This document shows, piece after piece, positions 1-10,459 of a stretch of DNA of 64,000 nucleotides. The notes beneath the pieces are model-generated. The model was not told the DNA's origin. It made no database searches and saw only the letters and a program-made list of their open reading frames with translations. Origin of the DNA: Euglena gracilis. Lineage: Eukaryota > Euglenida > Euglenophyceae > Euglenales. Where the stretch lies: assembly GCA_039621445.1 (NCBI GenBank), contig CP154956.1:27162667-27226666 (forward strand). Direction: 5' to 3'. Each line of letters opens with the position of its first letter. Positions within the stretch are counted from its first letter, which is position 1. Position numbers and translations under genes: made by a program.

Positions 1-3000
1 ATATACGAACAGCACACACACACACACACGCCAGGGGTCACGGGAACAGGGGGGGGGGGCACTGTGCATGGAAGGGTTTGGGGCCCGCCGCTGGTCGCCA
101 CAGGAAAGGGAGATATGTCGGAGGGCCCGCTGAGGTCGAGTTGCGTTGCGTTGTGCTGGCCAGCGTTTGGGGGGTAATCTGGGTTGACATTGGTGGTGGA
201 AACCCAAGGAAACGGGCTGGGAAAACACACCCCTGACAGGAAGCAGGAGGATGAGCTACAACCACCGGCAAGGCAACTCATGTCGTGGGGACGTGCTGCA
301 ATATACGCAGCTCAAGGAGCCAAAGCCAATGGCCTCGGCTGGGCATGGAGGCAATTATGATGCGCCGCCTCCCAAAGAGACGACGCGGGAATGGTCGGTA
401 TATAGAGGTCCACCACCTGCCCTTTGCCCCAACAGTGGGGGCCCAGAAAAAAACTGTAAATCGGCAGACTGGGTACAGGTTTCGGCGCGAAGCACCAAAA
501 TAGACAAATCAACAATCCTGACACCAATGCCAAAATAGAAAGGGGCTGGGCCGACAGCAGTTGTGTAACGGCGATCTGGATTAATGATATCCTCGTGAAC
601 CTAGATTGATGATCTCTGCTCACATCAACACAACCCAAAACCATATCGTAGGGAGGACAACATATTTTGATTTTGCAAAAAACTGTAATTTTGGTGTTTT
701 TCTGCCTGTTTTTGGGTTCTGCTGAAAAATGATTTCGAATTAGAGCCAAAATTTACCTGATTTTTCGTCGACTTGCATCATTTTCTATCAAATTTGCGGG
801 TCAACAACCTGCAATCAATTCATGCCCTTCGATTTATTTTTACAATAAGCGACAGGATTCCCCTCACAATTCTCCTTCAGCACATGCAACTCAAAAGTTC
901 TGAGGCAAGGCCAGGGACGGGGGATGCTCCTGCTGCCTTAGACGTCCTGCAACGCGGGGGAGCAACCGCCAGCGCAGGGAACAGGGGACCCCAACGTCCA
1001 ACGTGCAGCTGCGGGTTGTCTTTACCCTCCAGCCTGTGCATGGAGAGAGCTGCATCCTGTCATGTGACCTCTGCTCCCCAACTGATAACCCAGAACTTTG
1101 GGAAGAAAACGCCAGGCTTGGTGCCACAAGAACGGATACCCAGCCATCCCGGATGTGGGCAAGAGGCCACTTTGGAGCTGGATTTTCAGGACTCCCTGTA
1201 TCCTTATAGATGCTTGCCAATTTTCATTTCGACAGGAAGTTACTAAGTTGGAGGCGTTATTCTCTTTGGGGCACGCTCCTTGAATTGCATTGCCCTCATC
1301 ATCTTTTTCAGATCCGGGTTGACTTTTTGATTCATCAATTCAAAGCAGCTACCATTGGTGTGAGCCAGTGTCCCAAACTTCGGTTCAAGCCAAAAGCTGT
1401 ACTGCCCAGACAGAGTCAGGCTTCTTTATGTCGCCCTTGCTGACATAAAGAGGCAAGGGCTTTCAGGCAATGATACAATTCTGTTTCAAGGAAGCTGCTG
1501 AAATTGGCGACTATTGCAAAAGAACCTATTTTTCTTTCAAATTGTGTTGGATGTAAAAATTGAATTTACAGCGAAAAGAGAATATTTTATTGGTTGAGCC
1601 ACCCAATCTTTTTCCACTAGGAGGCCCTGGGGCATCATCCCTGGCTGTTTCAGGTTGTCAGGTTGTTGTCAGGCTGGCTACTTCCAGGGCTTTTTTGCAG
1701 GGTCAATCCTTTTGTTTGAACGTCCAGAAAAAAGCAACAAATAACATACCCTCATTTAACAATTTCACAAAATAAATATGCGTTCAGACACTATCAAAAC
1801 ACACCAACTTGCACGCAAAATTTCATGCTTAAAGGGAGGGTGGCATTTGGCAACCATAAGAAGAAAAGGTAGGGGAAACCGAGGGAAATAGGAAAAAAGA
1901 TGCCTGGCGGAGGCGCAACATGGGGTTAGAAAAGGAGGCCAAATTATTGGCCGAGGCAAGCCCCACGCTTCTAGGTCGTGGCACCGACTCGATTGTGGTG
2001 AGGGCGGGCTTCAGCGCCTTTGGCTACCAGCACAGCAACCTCTGTCCTTTCCAGTCTGTGTTCTTCAATGTGAATTTCAGGAATCGGATCAGGGTTGGTC
2101 TGATGCTGAAAGTGGGACCTGGATTAGAATTAATTTAATATAATCAAATTAATTAATTATAATTAAAATTTCAAATTAATTAAATTAAATAATTAAAAAT
2201 CAACTATTTAAAATTTAAAATTTAGGCCTATCGTGCTATTTCCAATTTTGTGGGAATATTGGAAAACCTTCAAAGGGCAACATGTTTGACACAATAGAGC
2301 ACCTGAAGCTGGTAAACGTGGCGTAGAAACGTTTGGGACACCCACAACAGCACAAGCATTTACAGCGATGGTATCCTAAAAACACCTCACCACCACGTTA
2401 TATGTGCTTTGATACCTTATGAAAATTTTTGAATGGCAGCTCCACGAGAGGGTTCCTTCCCAGCTTGGCACACACCATATCTCCCCACCCACCATATCAC
2501 CATCAAACGGGTGCGCAAGAAGACCAATGCTGTTCCTGGCAGGCCGCACTCACCCATTTCACGGTCTATGAACAGATGGGGGCTGGAGTTGGACGCACGC
2601 ACTGCGTCACATGGTTCAGGCACCTGAAGAGAGGAGCGTGGGACGTGTTAAAGATGCTGGTTTCCAAGCAGGAGGGAAATATGGAAGCAAGCACCCAAGC
2701 AGCAAATATGCAATGCAAAAAAAGTGAAAAAATGCAATTTGGATGTCAATCCGTTCAGGAGCTCTCTGGGATTGTGCGTGTCATCTGTTTAAGGGTGCAT
2801 GCATTGGGAAATGCACTATTAAACAAAAAAAAAAACAAACAAAATATATCATGAACATAATTTTGGAAAAACCTTCCAAAGCGTCGAAAAATCGCCACAA
2901 AAAGCCACGCCAAAAAAAAACTGTGGTGCAAACTTGCAACTGAAAAACTTGCATGGTGGCAGGGTTGCCAGTTGTCAGTAGAAGAGCTATTTCTTTGTGA

Positions 3001-3308
3001 AATCCCCCGAGAAACCATTTTCAAAGGGTTGGAAAGGAAAATATATGCACAGAAACGCAAAAAAGCGAAGCAAAAAACTTCATCATACAAAAAATGGAAA
3101 ATATGAAAAAAAATCCGAAAAAAGGAAAAAACCAAGGTTCTGGACTGCGCGGAAAAATGCAAACGATGAAATTGGATGTTCTCCCCCTGTTCCAATTCTG
3201 TAAAAGGGGGATCAATAACCCTTGCTCCTCCATCCTGAAATATGCAACAGCCATTTGCAGCCATGAAACGCCCATTTGCACAAACAAAGCCCACAATGTC
3301 CACAAACA
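1..3308. other. Left-end non-coding region
   Basis: I see no convincing exon here. It is probably intron or flank of the minus-strand gene whose exon ends at 3554. It contains an extremely A/T-rich patch at about 2125-2225 made of repeated taatt/aatta words, and A-rich low-complexity sequence at 2820-3150. Open frames here lack splice context and codon bias. Confidence 0.5.
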
Positions 3309-3410
3309 TGCACAACACACACACGCACACAGCACACACACACGCACACAGCACACACACGCACACAGCACACACACACGCACACAGCACACACACACGC
3401 ACACACACAC

Positions 3411-3476
<66 letters not shown>

Positions 3477-3552
3477 CAAACACACACACGCACACGCACA
3501 CGCACGGACACACACGCACACGCACACGCACGGACACACACACACACACACA
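3309..3552. repeat. CA-type microsatellite, interrupted
   Basis: A 240-bp tract of CA dinucleotides with regular GCACAC and GGACACAC variants. It starts immediately downstream, in gene direction, of the splice donor at 3553, so it lies at the very 5' end of an intron. Long open frames through it (Cys-Val or His-Thr repeats) are artefacts of the repeat. Confidence 0.95.
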
Positions 3553-3553
3553 C

Positions 3554-3856
3554 CTTTTGGGAACATCGCCTGCCCGGTCTGGCACCAGTGGCCTGGGACG
3601 TCGTAGCCGGTTTCCCGCCACACCCGCTGATGCATCTTGCCGCACACCAGCGGCTTCAGCGAGGCGGTCCAGTACTTCCGGATGATGGTCCGGCACTGCG
3701 GCTCCTCCTTCTGCCAGCCGCAATCCTTCGCGTTCAGCGACATGCACTCGATGTCGCCGGCCTCGTTGCGGCGGATGGGCAGCCAGATGATGCCCGTGTA
3801 CCGCGGGCTCCCGTACCACATGCTGTTGCACCGCCAGCTCTCCATCGCTGTCAGTG
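3554..3856 (-). CDS. Exon encoding Cys/Trp-rich domain
   Basis: 303 bp between a ctgcag acceptor and a GTGTGT donor, open in one frame with strong GC3 bias. The peptide begins around MESWRCNSMWYG and has six Cys and about nine Trp in 100 residues, with the pattern C-M-S-L-N-A-K-D-C-G-W in the middle. The density of Cys and Trp suggests a small disulfide-bonded or metal-binding fold. I cannot name the family. Confidence 0.7.
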
Positions 3857-6800
3857 CTGCAGGGTGGGGGGTTGGTTTGGTGTGGGCCACATAGGGCGTT
3901 GGGGGAATGGACAATGCACATAGAGCATATAATAATAACAAATAACACCCCAAATAACACCCCCCCCCTAATTTCAGGCCGGCGACCTGGATTTTGACCT
4001 GAAAATGGAGGTTAAAATCACAATCTCTGACAATTAATTGCGAAAAAAATCGATTTTCTGGATCATCTGGCCTTCAAAAATGCTAAATTTCATGGGAATA
4101 GTACAATAATAACCCCAAAGGAGTGTGGCAACAACACACCTTGTCAGTGTAACAATACTTTAATGAAACCAGCCAGGTAATGAACACACAAAAAACCATC
4201 ATTCACCATATTGAAGGGGTGCCAGCAGCATGCTGTGTCTCAGACACGGGGCTGGGCATGGCAGAACGGGAAGGCCTGGTGACGGGGGTCTGGGGTGGGG
4301 GGGTTGGGTCGACCCCCCCCACCAGCGGTGTCGGAACAACTTTTTCCCCGGGGGGGGGGGGAGGGGGTGAGGAACTAGAAAATTTCACACACATTCTTTT
4401 TTTCCGGCGCGAAGCGTCGAAGGAATTTTTCTTGGCTCATCCAAAATGTATATTCTTTGCCCTCCTGGCCCCGAAGGGGCCGTGACGCTTACACCTTTTT
4501 TGAAGCCCAATGTCCCAAAAAATTGAACTAGAAAATGGGCAAGGGTTACAAAAGGAGGCTGTGGGAACCCCCTTTGGAAACTTCTGAACTCAACCGAACT
4601 GTCGAATTCGCAACCTTCGGGAGGCGAAGCCATTTTTTTGACTTTTATCAAAATTCGAGCGCTTTCATTGAAATTGCCCTACGGAGTTTGGGCGAAATTT
4701 GGCTGGTCAAGAAAAATGGAGGGAGGGGGACCTCAAAACCACACGGAGCCCAGGCACGGGGGGGGGGGGGGGTCCCGCGGGACCTCCCTGTCAAGTTGCG
4801 AACCAACCGGCCCGGGCAAGTTCGGGGGGGGGGGGGGGGGGCGGGGTCTGGACTAACGAAATTTTGTTGGGGATCCCAGGCACTGGAGGGGGGTCCCGCG
4901 GGACCCCCCTGTCAAGTTCCGAATTTAACCAGACAGGGGGGAGGGGGGGTTTGGGGACCCGAACCTGACTGCCTAGCCCCCCATGGAGAATGGTTTTGCA
5001 TTCAAACAGCCAAGCTGAAAGTGATATGGGGTGGCAAAACAATCAGCTTCAGACGTGGAAAAAGTTGTCGGTCAAAAACCCTTTGCCAAGTTCCCTAGAT
5101 TTCAGGCAGTGAAACCAGCAGAAAAGAAACTTTTCAACGGCAGGTTCTGGTCGCCAAAGGCGGCCGAGGCAGTTTTGGATTTTTGCAATTTAATTTACTA
5201 GAGATGTGATTTCAACTGGTTCGGTGGCTGCCGAAGGCAGCCGAGACGGTAACGCTCTTTGAACGATTGAAAATGGCATTTACAACAAAAAATGCCACAT
5301 ATGTCCCACAAAAACGTTTTTTCTTCACAGAACCCTGGGGGGGGGGCGGCCCCCCCCCCCGACCCCCTCTTGTGACACCAATGCCCCCCACCACAATATT
5401 TTCACCAATTTCGGAAAACGGGGATTTTGGCCGGGGAAAATTTTTTGAATTTTTTTTGGAAAATGAACCCAAAATACACGATTATTTGATGAAAAACCCA
5501 CATTTTTTTCCACAAAAAAACTCAAAAAATTCAGGTTTAAAAAGTGGTAGTTTTTAGGGGGGGTGAAAAAAACAAAGGTCAAAAATTGGACCAAATTTTG
5601 GCACAATCAAGTTTTACTGAAGTTTTTTTCTTGAATTCTTTTTTTGGATTTTCAATGGCATTTTTCTGCTTCAAAAACCTCTCAAAATCAAAATTTTGAG
5701 AAAACGTTGAAATTTTGGAAGGTGTAAAAAAAATGGGGTTTTGGAGGGTTTTTGGAGGGACTCCCTATATGGGTCCCAAAATGGGTCCAAAATGCAGCCG
5801 GTGCCGAAGGCACCGTAAAATTTTTTGGGGTCCAAAAACTGGTGCTCCCGGAAATACGGGAAGAGGTGGTGGGGGGGGGTCAACCCCCCCCACCACCCTG
5901 GCTGTTTGGCCGATTCCCATTCTGCCCTGGGGCTGGGGAGGCAGGGGTTGGGGAGGGACTGACCTGGCTGGGCCCCAGGGGCAGGCGGGACCTCCGTCGC
6001 GGTGGTCTCCGTGTCCACCAGTTGGGGCCGCTGGCCCAGCGCCGCCAGCAGCGCCTCAAAGCGGCGGCCGACCTCCGTGTTGAAGTCCGCCGACCGCCGT
6101 TGCGGGGCAGGCCCCTGCCCCGGCATCCGCAGGCCGCCAGGCAGCCCAGCCGTGCCTTCCGGGGAAGGAAGGGGCACCCAACAGGCGACGGGTCTGGCTC
6201 CAGCTCCGCCTGGAACTCCGCCGTCCGCCGCTGGAACTCCGCCTGCATCTCCGCCGCCTTCTGCTGCACGCCTGGGCCCCGGGGGACGGCGGGGGAGCAG
6301 CGATCCCGGGGGTCGACGGCAAACTGCCTTCGGTTTTATCCGAAAGAGAGAACTTCCTCTACTCCTCCTTTGGTGTCTCCTTCACTCACAGAGTGGGCCC
6401 CTCCCCCTCTCCCTGACCGCCCAGTTCAAGGCAAGCAGGGGGGGGGGGCAGGACCCCCAACCCACCATAGCACAAAATAGAGCACATTAAACTCACATCC
6501 GGTTTGTCATCTGCAATGGAAAACAATCATTTATGCTGTGAAAGCTCTTTTTCGATGGTTTGAAGGGGAACGTGGGTTGGGTCTGATGGACGTTCAACCT
6601 TGTTTCCTTTCTTGATTGAATAATGTGCAGCAAGGGGGTGATTTGGGTGGCAAGAAAACTTCCATCATTGTTTTCTAATATTAGAAACAGAAAGACTGTC
6701 AAATCGAAAGGGAAACCACAAGAATCAACCCAAGTAGATATCGGACAGGGTTCGATATAAGGAGAGGAGGGGGGGGGTGGTCCGGACCCCCCCCCTGCGG

Positions 6801-9800
6801 GCCAGGAGGGGGGACACCCCCCCCCACCTAAACAGTGGCGCGGTCAGGGTGACCGATTTTCGGCCCAGCGCAAAGCGCCGGCCGAAAAAAATTTGACCCC
6901 CCCAAAACGACCAAAAGTGCCATTTTGGGCACTTTTTGGGCAAAAATTGGCCAAAAATGCAAAAAAAATTCGGCACGAAGCGCCGGAGGGAAAAATTGAC
7001 CCTTTTTGGGGGGGTCCCGGGTACCCCCCCGAGGGTCGGTCCGGACCCCCCTTGCAGGTGGGGGGGGGGGGTGATCCGGACCCCCCCCCTGCGGGCCAGG
7101 AGGGGGGGGGGGTGGGGGGACACCCCCCCCACCTAAACCATGCCCTCCTTATATCGAACCCTGATATCGGAACATGAAGTCATTTTCAGCTGCTTACCGA
7201 GCAGGCACCTATGGTCACTTCCCATTTTGGTGCTCTGGTCGGCCCTGGTCGGCCCTGGTCGGCCCTGGTCGGCCCTGGTCGGCCCTGGTCGGCAAATAGT
7301 CGGCCATAGGTGGGGGTATCCGCCACAGAAAAAATGTGAAGGGATGCAATGATTTTCTGAATTGTCTCGCCAAGATCAAAAGGAAGTGCCCCATAAGGCA
7401 TCCATTGGCAAGCACCTTCGGTCACCCACCCCTTTGGGCCCCGCATCGCCCTGCATCGCCCTGCATCGCCCTGCATCACTCTGCATCACCCTACAGCCAT
7501 CCAATAATACCCTATAACCGAAGACCAAAATTCAGGCACACAAATACAGCAGGGGCACTGGAAGGGTACTGCAAACACGACCACCTCACCCTCCAGCACC
7601 CGCAGCTCCTCCAGCCGGTCGCACCGCTGCCTCTCCAGCAGCAGCAACCACTGCCAGTCGACTTTGTGTATTAAATTCGCGGCTCGTTGGATGCCAATCC
7701 TTCCAAAGGCGCAGTATGCGCACCCTACACATGCGCACATGCGCATTCTCGGATTCACATGCCCTACAAGCATCCACGGATGCACATGATCATGCACATG
7801 CCTACAACCGCAACTACAGTCGCCCGTTTATCCCACAACTTCCCGATTCACATGCCCTACAAGCATCCACGGATGCACATGATCATGCACATGCCTACAA
7901 CCGCAACTACAGTCGCCCGTTTATCCCACAACTTCCAGATCCCCCCCATAACCTCCCTCTCCCACCAAAGCATCCACTCCAGGGGGCCAGACGAGCCAGG
8001 GAGGAACATCGTCGACTCAGGTACGAAGCAAGCACCAATGTGGAGTCTGTACGCAGGTATGCAGCAGGGGCACGATACCTTCGGCTCCAGGGGAGTCACA
8101 CACCTCCCGGAGGGGGACAGAGAGGTCCAGCACGGCAGCAGAGGCAGAGGCATGGGCAGACATGAAGGGCATGCTGGAGTGATCTGCGGGGGAGGGAGGG
8201 TGTACCTTCATCCATTCCCCTTCAGTCGGCCAACCACATGCAAGTCGGCCCTGGTCGGCCCTGGTCGGCCCTGGTCGGCCCTGGTCGGAACCCCTACCTA
8301 TGGGGGTCCTGAAAACCATAGTCGGCCCTGGTCGGCCATGGTCCGCCATGGTCGGCCCTGGTCGGCCCTGGTCGGCCGTAGGTGCCTGTTACCGAGGGAA
8401 CAGTTGCACGGTTCCATTCTTGCCAAGCCACAAACCATACCTTGGAAAGGGTTCTGCTTCAGGGGTGGAACGACGTGGACTTCAGTGCGCAGAAGCAGGT
8501 CTGTGGCTCTGCAACCATATTGCTTCCTCCCCTGGCACTCCGTTGAGAAGACTGCAAATTCTACACACCAAATTTTCTGAAACCGTGAAACCAAATGTCA
8601 ACCAATGGGGTGACATTGCATCGTTCACATTTATGGATTTGAAATGTGGATGGTGCACCAGATGTACTAGAAAACAGATACATGCCGTTTCACCATTGAA
8701 GGAAGAAAGTCACGAGGGCATTGACATGCAATACCACCAACCTGCACAGATTGGTAGCCTGCATCGTGTCCGGTACAGACAATCCGTCCAGAATGTTTCG
8801 CACCGCATTGTAACGGGTGGTGAAATCGCTGAGGGTGTGCTCAGGGAATTTTGGCATCTCTGAACTTTGAACTCTGAACTTTGTAACCTCTCAACCGAAG
8901 AACAAATACGCACCTTAACCCATTTCTGGCTGGGGTTTCATCCCGCCCTCTTCTCCCTCTAGCAGCCAGCCAAGCAACTTTCAGGCTTTTAGACATATTC
9001 TGGATGGGTGGCTGGAGCTGGGGGGGGGGGGTAGGTAGCCCATGCTTCGGCACCGCGTGTCACCGTGTGCACCGTGTTGCGTGCACCGTGTGCTAATATG
9101 ATTCATTTCAGGGAAACACATCTTTTTTGAGTGAAAACTGTCAAACAAAAAATAATTGAAAAACGAGCATGTGACACTTTTCACGTAATGTATGTGTGCA
9201 CAAAATGCATCGCATGATGAGGTTGCTGCAACGTGGAAGCATCCCTCTGGGGCGGTCCTTGGATCGAAAAAAAACTTTTTGCTGTCCAGCACATTCAACC
9301 GAATTCAGGAATCCCAGAAAAAAATATACGGAAATTCATATTTTTTTTGCAAAAAAACAACAGGTGGACATCCACCCAAAACATCAAAGATTTACGGTTC
9401 TAGACTTATTTTTTTCAACCCCGTTTGAGCCCCAGACTGGCTGTTGGCCGGCCCTTTGGCGGTTCCCAAAGGCGGCCTTTGGCAATGCAGAAATCCTCCA
9501 ATCCTAAAAGCCCACTGGGAGAGGGGTGCCCTACGGCTTGAGAATCCCCTGGGTGTGTTCGATGCGATGTCCGTTGTGGTCTGGACCCTTTGGAACCTCG
9601 CGGGAGTCCAGCATTGGGCTCAGGAAGACAGGGCGGACAGGAGCACAGGCGGTGGTGGATTTGGGACAACTTTTTTGACAGCCGTGGCCAGCAAACAGTT
9701 TTTGCAGTGCATTTTCACACAACTTCACACAATTCAGAAAACAAGAAATGTAAATATAAATATATGCTAAACATTTACACATGCTTATCTTCCATGAGAA

Positions 9801-10459
9801 ATACATATCATATGCACATCACTGAACAAAGGAAATTTCTAATCCAGTAAAGAAAAGAATAAAGAACCTAATAGAAAAAGAACGATGCCGATAGAAATAT
9901 TCACAGACATAAATGGGCGATTAAATAACAAGAAGGATAAAATATATAGCAACACTCTCTTTTTAATCATCCTATGAATTGTTAACAAATGGTTTTTTCA
10001 CATACATTAAAGCTTTAAACATTGCTTGTACATTTTACAAACATTTCTTGTAGCAGTGTACAAATTATTATTAAACACTGGTGTTTCTGGCATCAACAAT
10101 GCTGGCGAGAAAATGACAAACAATTACAAACACAACTTGTAACCCGTAACTTTGACACTGTCGTTTCATGGCAGCCCTGCACAGCAGTGAGAGCAGCACC
10201 ACACACACCATTCCTGTGAATGCGAATGGTGTGCATTCACAGGAATGGTGGGCAGGGCAGGGAAGGGGGCGGAGGGATGCAAAAAGCACCAATGGACACC
10301 CGCACTCGACGGGCTAGCCGGGTAAGCACACCGGCAAGGAGGGACAGCAGCCACTTGCTGCCGGGCCGTCGTGAGGGTGCCGGGGGTGCAGGCCGGTAGC
10401 CTGGCACTGCAGTCTGGCCGGGCACTGCGAAGGAGTAATACTGCTGGAGTGCCATCTGC
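3554..10459 (-). CDS. Unrecognised coiled-coil / Cys-Trp-rich protein gene, 3' end outside window
   Basis: I do not recognise the protein. Six minus-strand exons join with compatible phases: 10332..10459, 8742..8859, 7590..7699, 6183..6271, 5964..6114 and 3554..3856, giving about 300 codons. In order the product has a Tyr/Pro-rich N-terminal part, a soluble helical stretch ending around the residues IHKVDWQW, a charged coiled coil rich in Glu, Gln and Arg, a linker, and a 101-residue Cys/Trp-rich C-terminal region. The last exon ends at a donor (3553), so the gene continues beyond the window. The first exon contains an in-frame Met (about 10455) that could be the start, but it follows an acceptor. 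No signal peptide or clear membrane segment is visible. The phase agreement is the main support; a link further upstream (for example to 12685-12774) does not fit in phase. Confidence 0.5.
3857..5963. other. Intron with G/C-tract repeats
   Basis: Intron of the coiled-coil gene. It carries G-runs of 8-19 bases, a block repeated about 120 bp apart (gggtcccgcgggacc followed by ctgtcaagtt, near 4768 and 4890), and small hairpins such as cggtgccgaaggcaccg near 5806. No coding exon was found. Confidence 0.5.
5964..6114 (-). CDS. Exon 5 of coiled-coil gene
   Basis: Open in a different frame from the neighbouring 6183..6271 exon, so an intron of 68 bp is required between them. The peptide includes SADFNTEVGRRFEALLAALG and ends in a Thr/Pro linker. 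The donor CCAG|GTCAGT is close to consensus, and its phase 1 end matches the 2-base start at 3856. Confidence 0.6.
6183..6271 (-). CDS. Exon 4 of coiled-coil gene
   Basis: Encodes an alternating Gln/Glu/Ala helix (QQKAAEMQAEFQRRTAEFQ) typical of a coiled coil, directly continuing the helix of exon 7590..7699 when spliced (phase 1 to 2). The donor is assumed at CCT|GTTGGG; a few bases of uncertainty remain. Confidence 0.55.
6746..7162. mobile_element. Short TIR element, family 1 (copy 1), 9-bp target duplication
   Basis: The ends are inverted repeats, agggttcgatataaggag on the left and its complement on the right. The element is flanked by the direct repeat gatatcgga at 6737-6745 and 7163-7171, a 9-bp target-site duplication. 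The interior has mirrored poly-G/poly-C stretches and two GCGC-AAG-CGC hairpins but no coding capacity. A 9-bp duplication is typical of Mutator-like elements; that affiliation is an inference. It sits inside an intron. Confidence 0.8.
7228..7297. repeat. Minisatellite, unit tcggccctgg
   Basis: Five to six near-perfect tandem copies of a 10-bp unit. A second array with the same unit lies at 8241-8375. The 93-bp duplication lies between them. Confidence 0.9.
7590..7699 (-). CDS. Exon 3 of coiled-coil gene
   Basis: Open frame with residues AANLIHKVDWQWLLLLERQR and then RLEELRVLEG. It starts one base before codon ATT after a ggaag acceptor, which matches the phase 2 end at 8742. An alternative later acceptor exists at 7661. 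Confidence 0.55.
7752..7937. repeat. 93-bp tandem duplication
   Basis: Two head-to-tail copies, 7752-7844 and 7845-7937, that look identical over nearly the full unit, implying a recent duplication. No conserved reading frame is preserved. Confidence 0.92.
8241..8375. repeat. Minisatellite, unit tcggccctgg (second array)
   Basis: Two sub-arrays of the same 10-bp unit as at 7228, separated by about 35 bp. Both loci have a ggcacctatgg/cctaggtgcc-like word at the edge, so they may be parts of one larger repeat. Confidence 0.85.
8742..8859 (-). CDS. Exon 2 of coiled-coil gene
   Basis: A modest-GC exon between a ttcag acceptor and an AG|GTTGGT donor. The peptide reads MPKFPEHTLSDFTTRYNAV and then continues as a helix. 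Phases fit both neighbours (10332 and 7699), the main reason to accept it despite weaker codon bias. Confidence 0.45.
8860..10331. other. Intron, no coding seen
   Basis: Contains a G-tract at 9020-9032 and A/T-rich sequence from 9720 to 10080. No exon, RNA gene or bounded mobile element is supportable. Confidence 0.45.
10332..10459 (-). CDS. Possible first coding exon of coiled-coil gene
   Basis: 128 bp after a gctcccccag acceptor, encoding MALQQYYSFAVPGQTAVPGY, then a Pro/Arg linker and SKWLLSLLA. The donor is G|GTGTGC. It may hold the start Met, in which case the acceptor closes a 5'-UTR intron. Tyr/Pro-rich N-termini like this are often disordered. Confidence 0.42.

Noticed and set aside
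2755-3960. 400-codon minus-strand frame
   Set aside because: It fuses A-rich intron sequence, a CA microsatellite and the wrong frame of a real exon; only 3554-3856 in another frame is coding.
7228-8375. CRISPR-like array
   Set aside because: Units are directly tandem with no unique spacers, and the window is eukaryotic.
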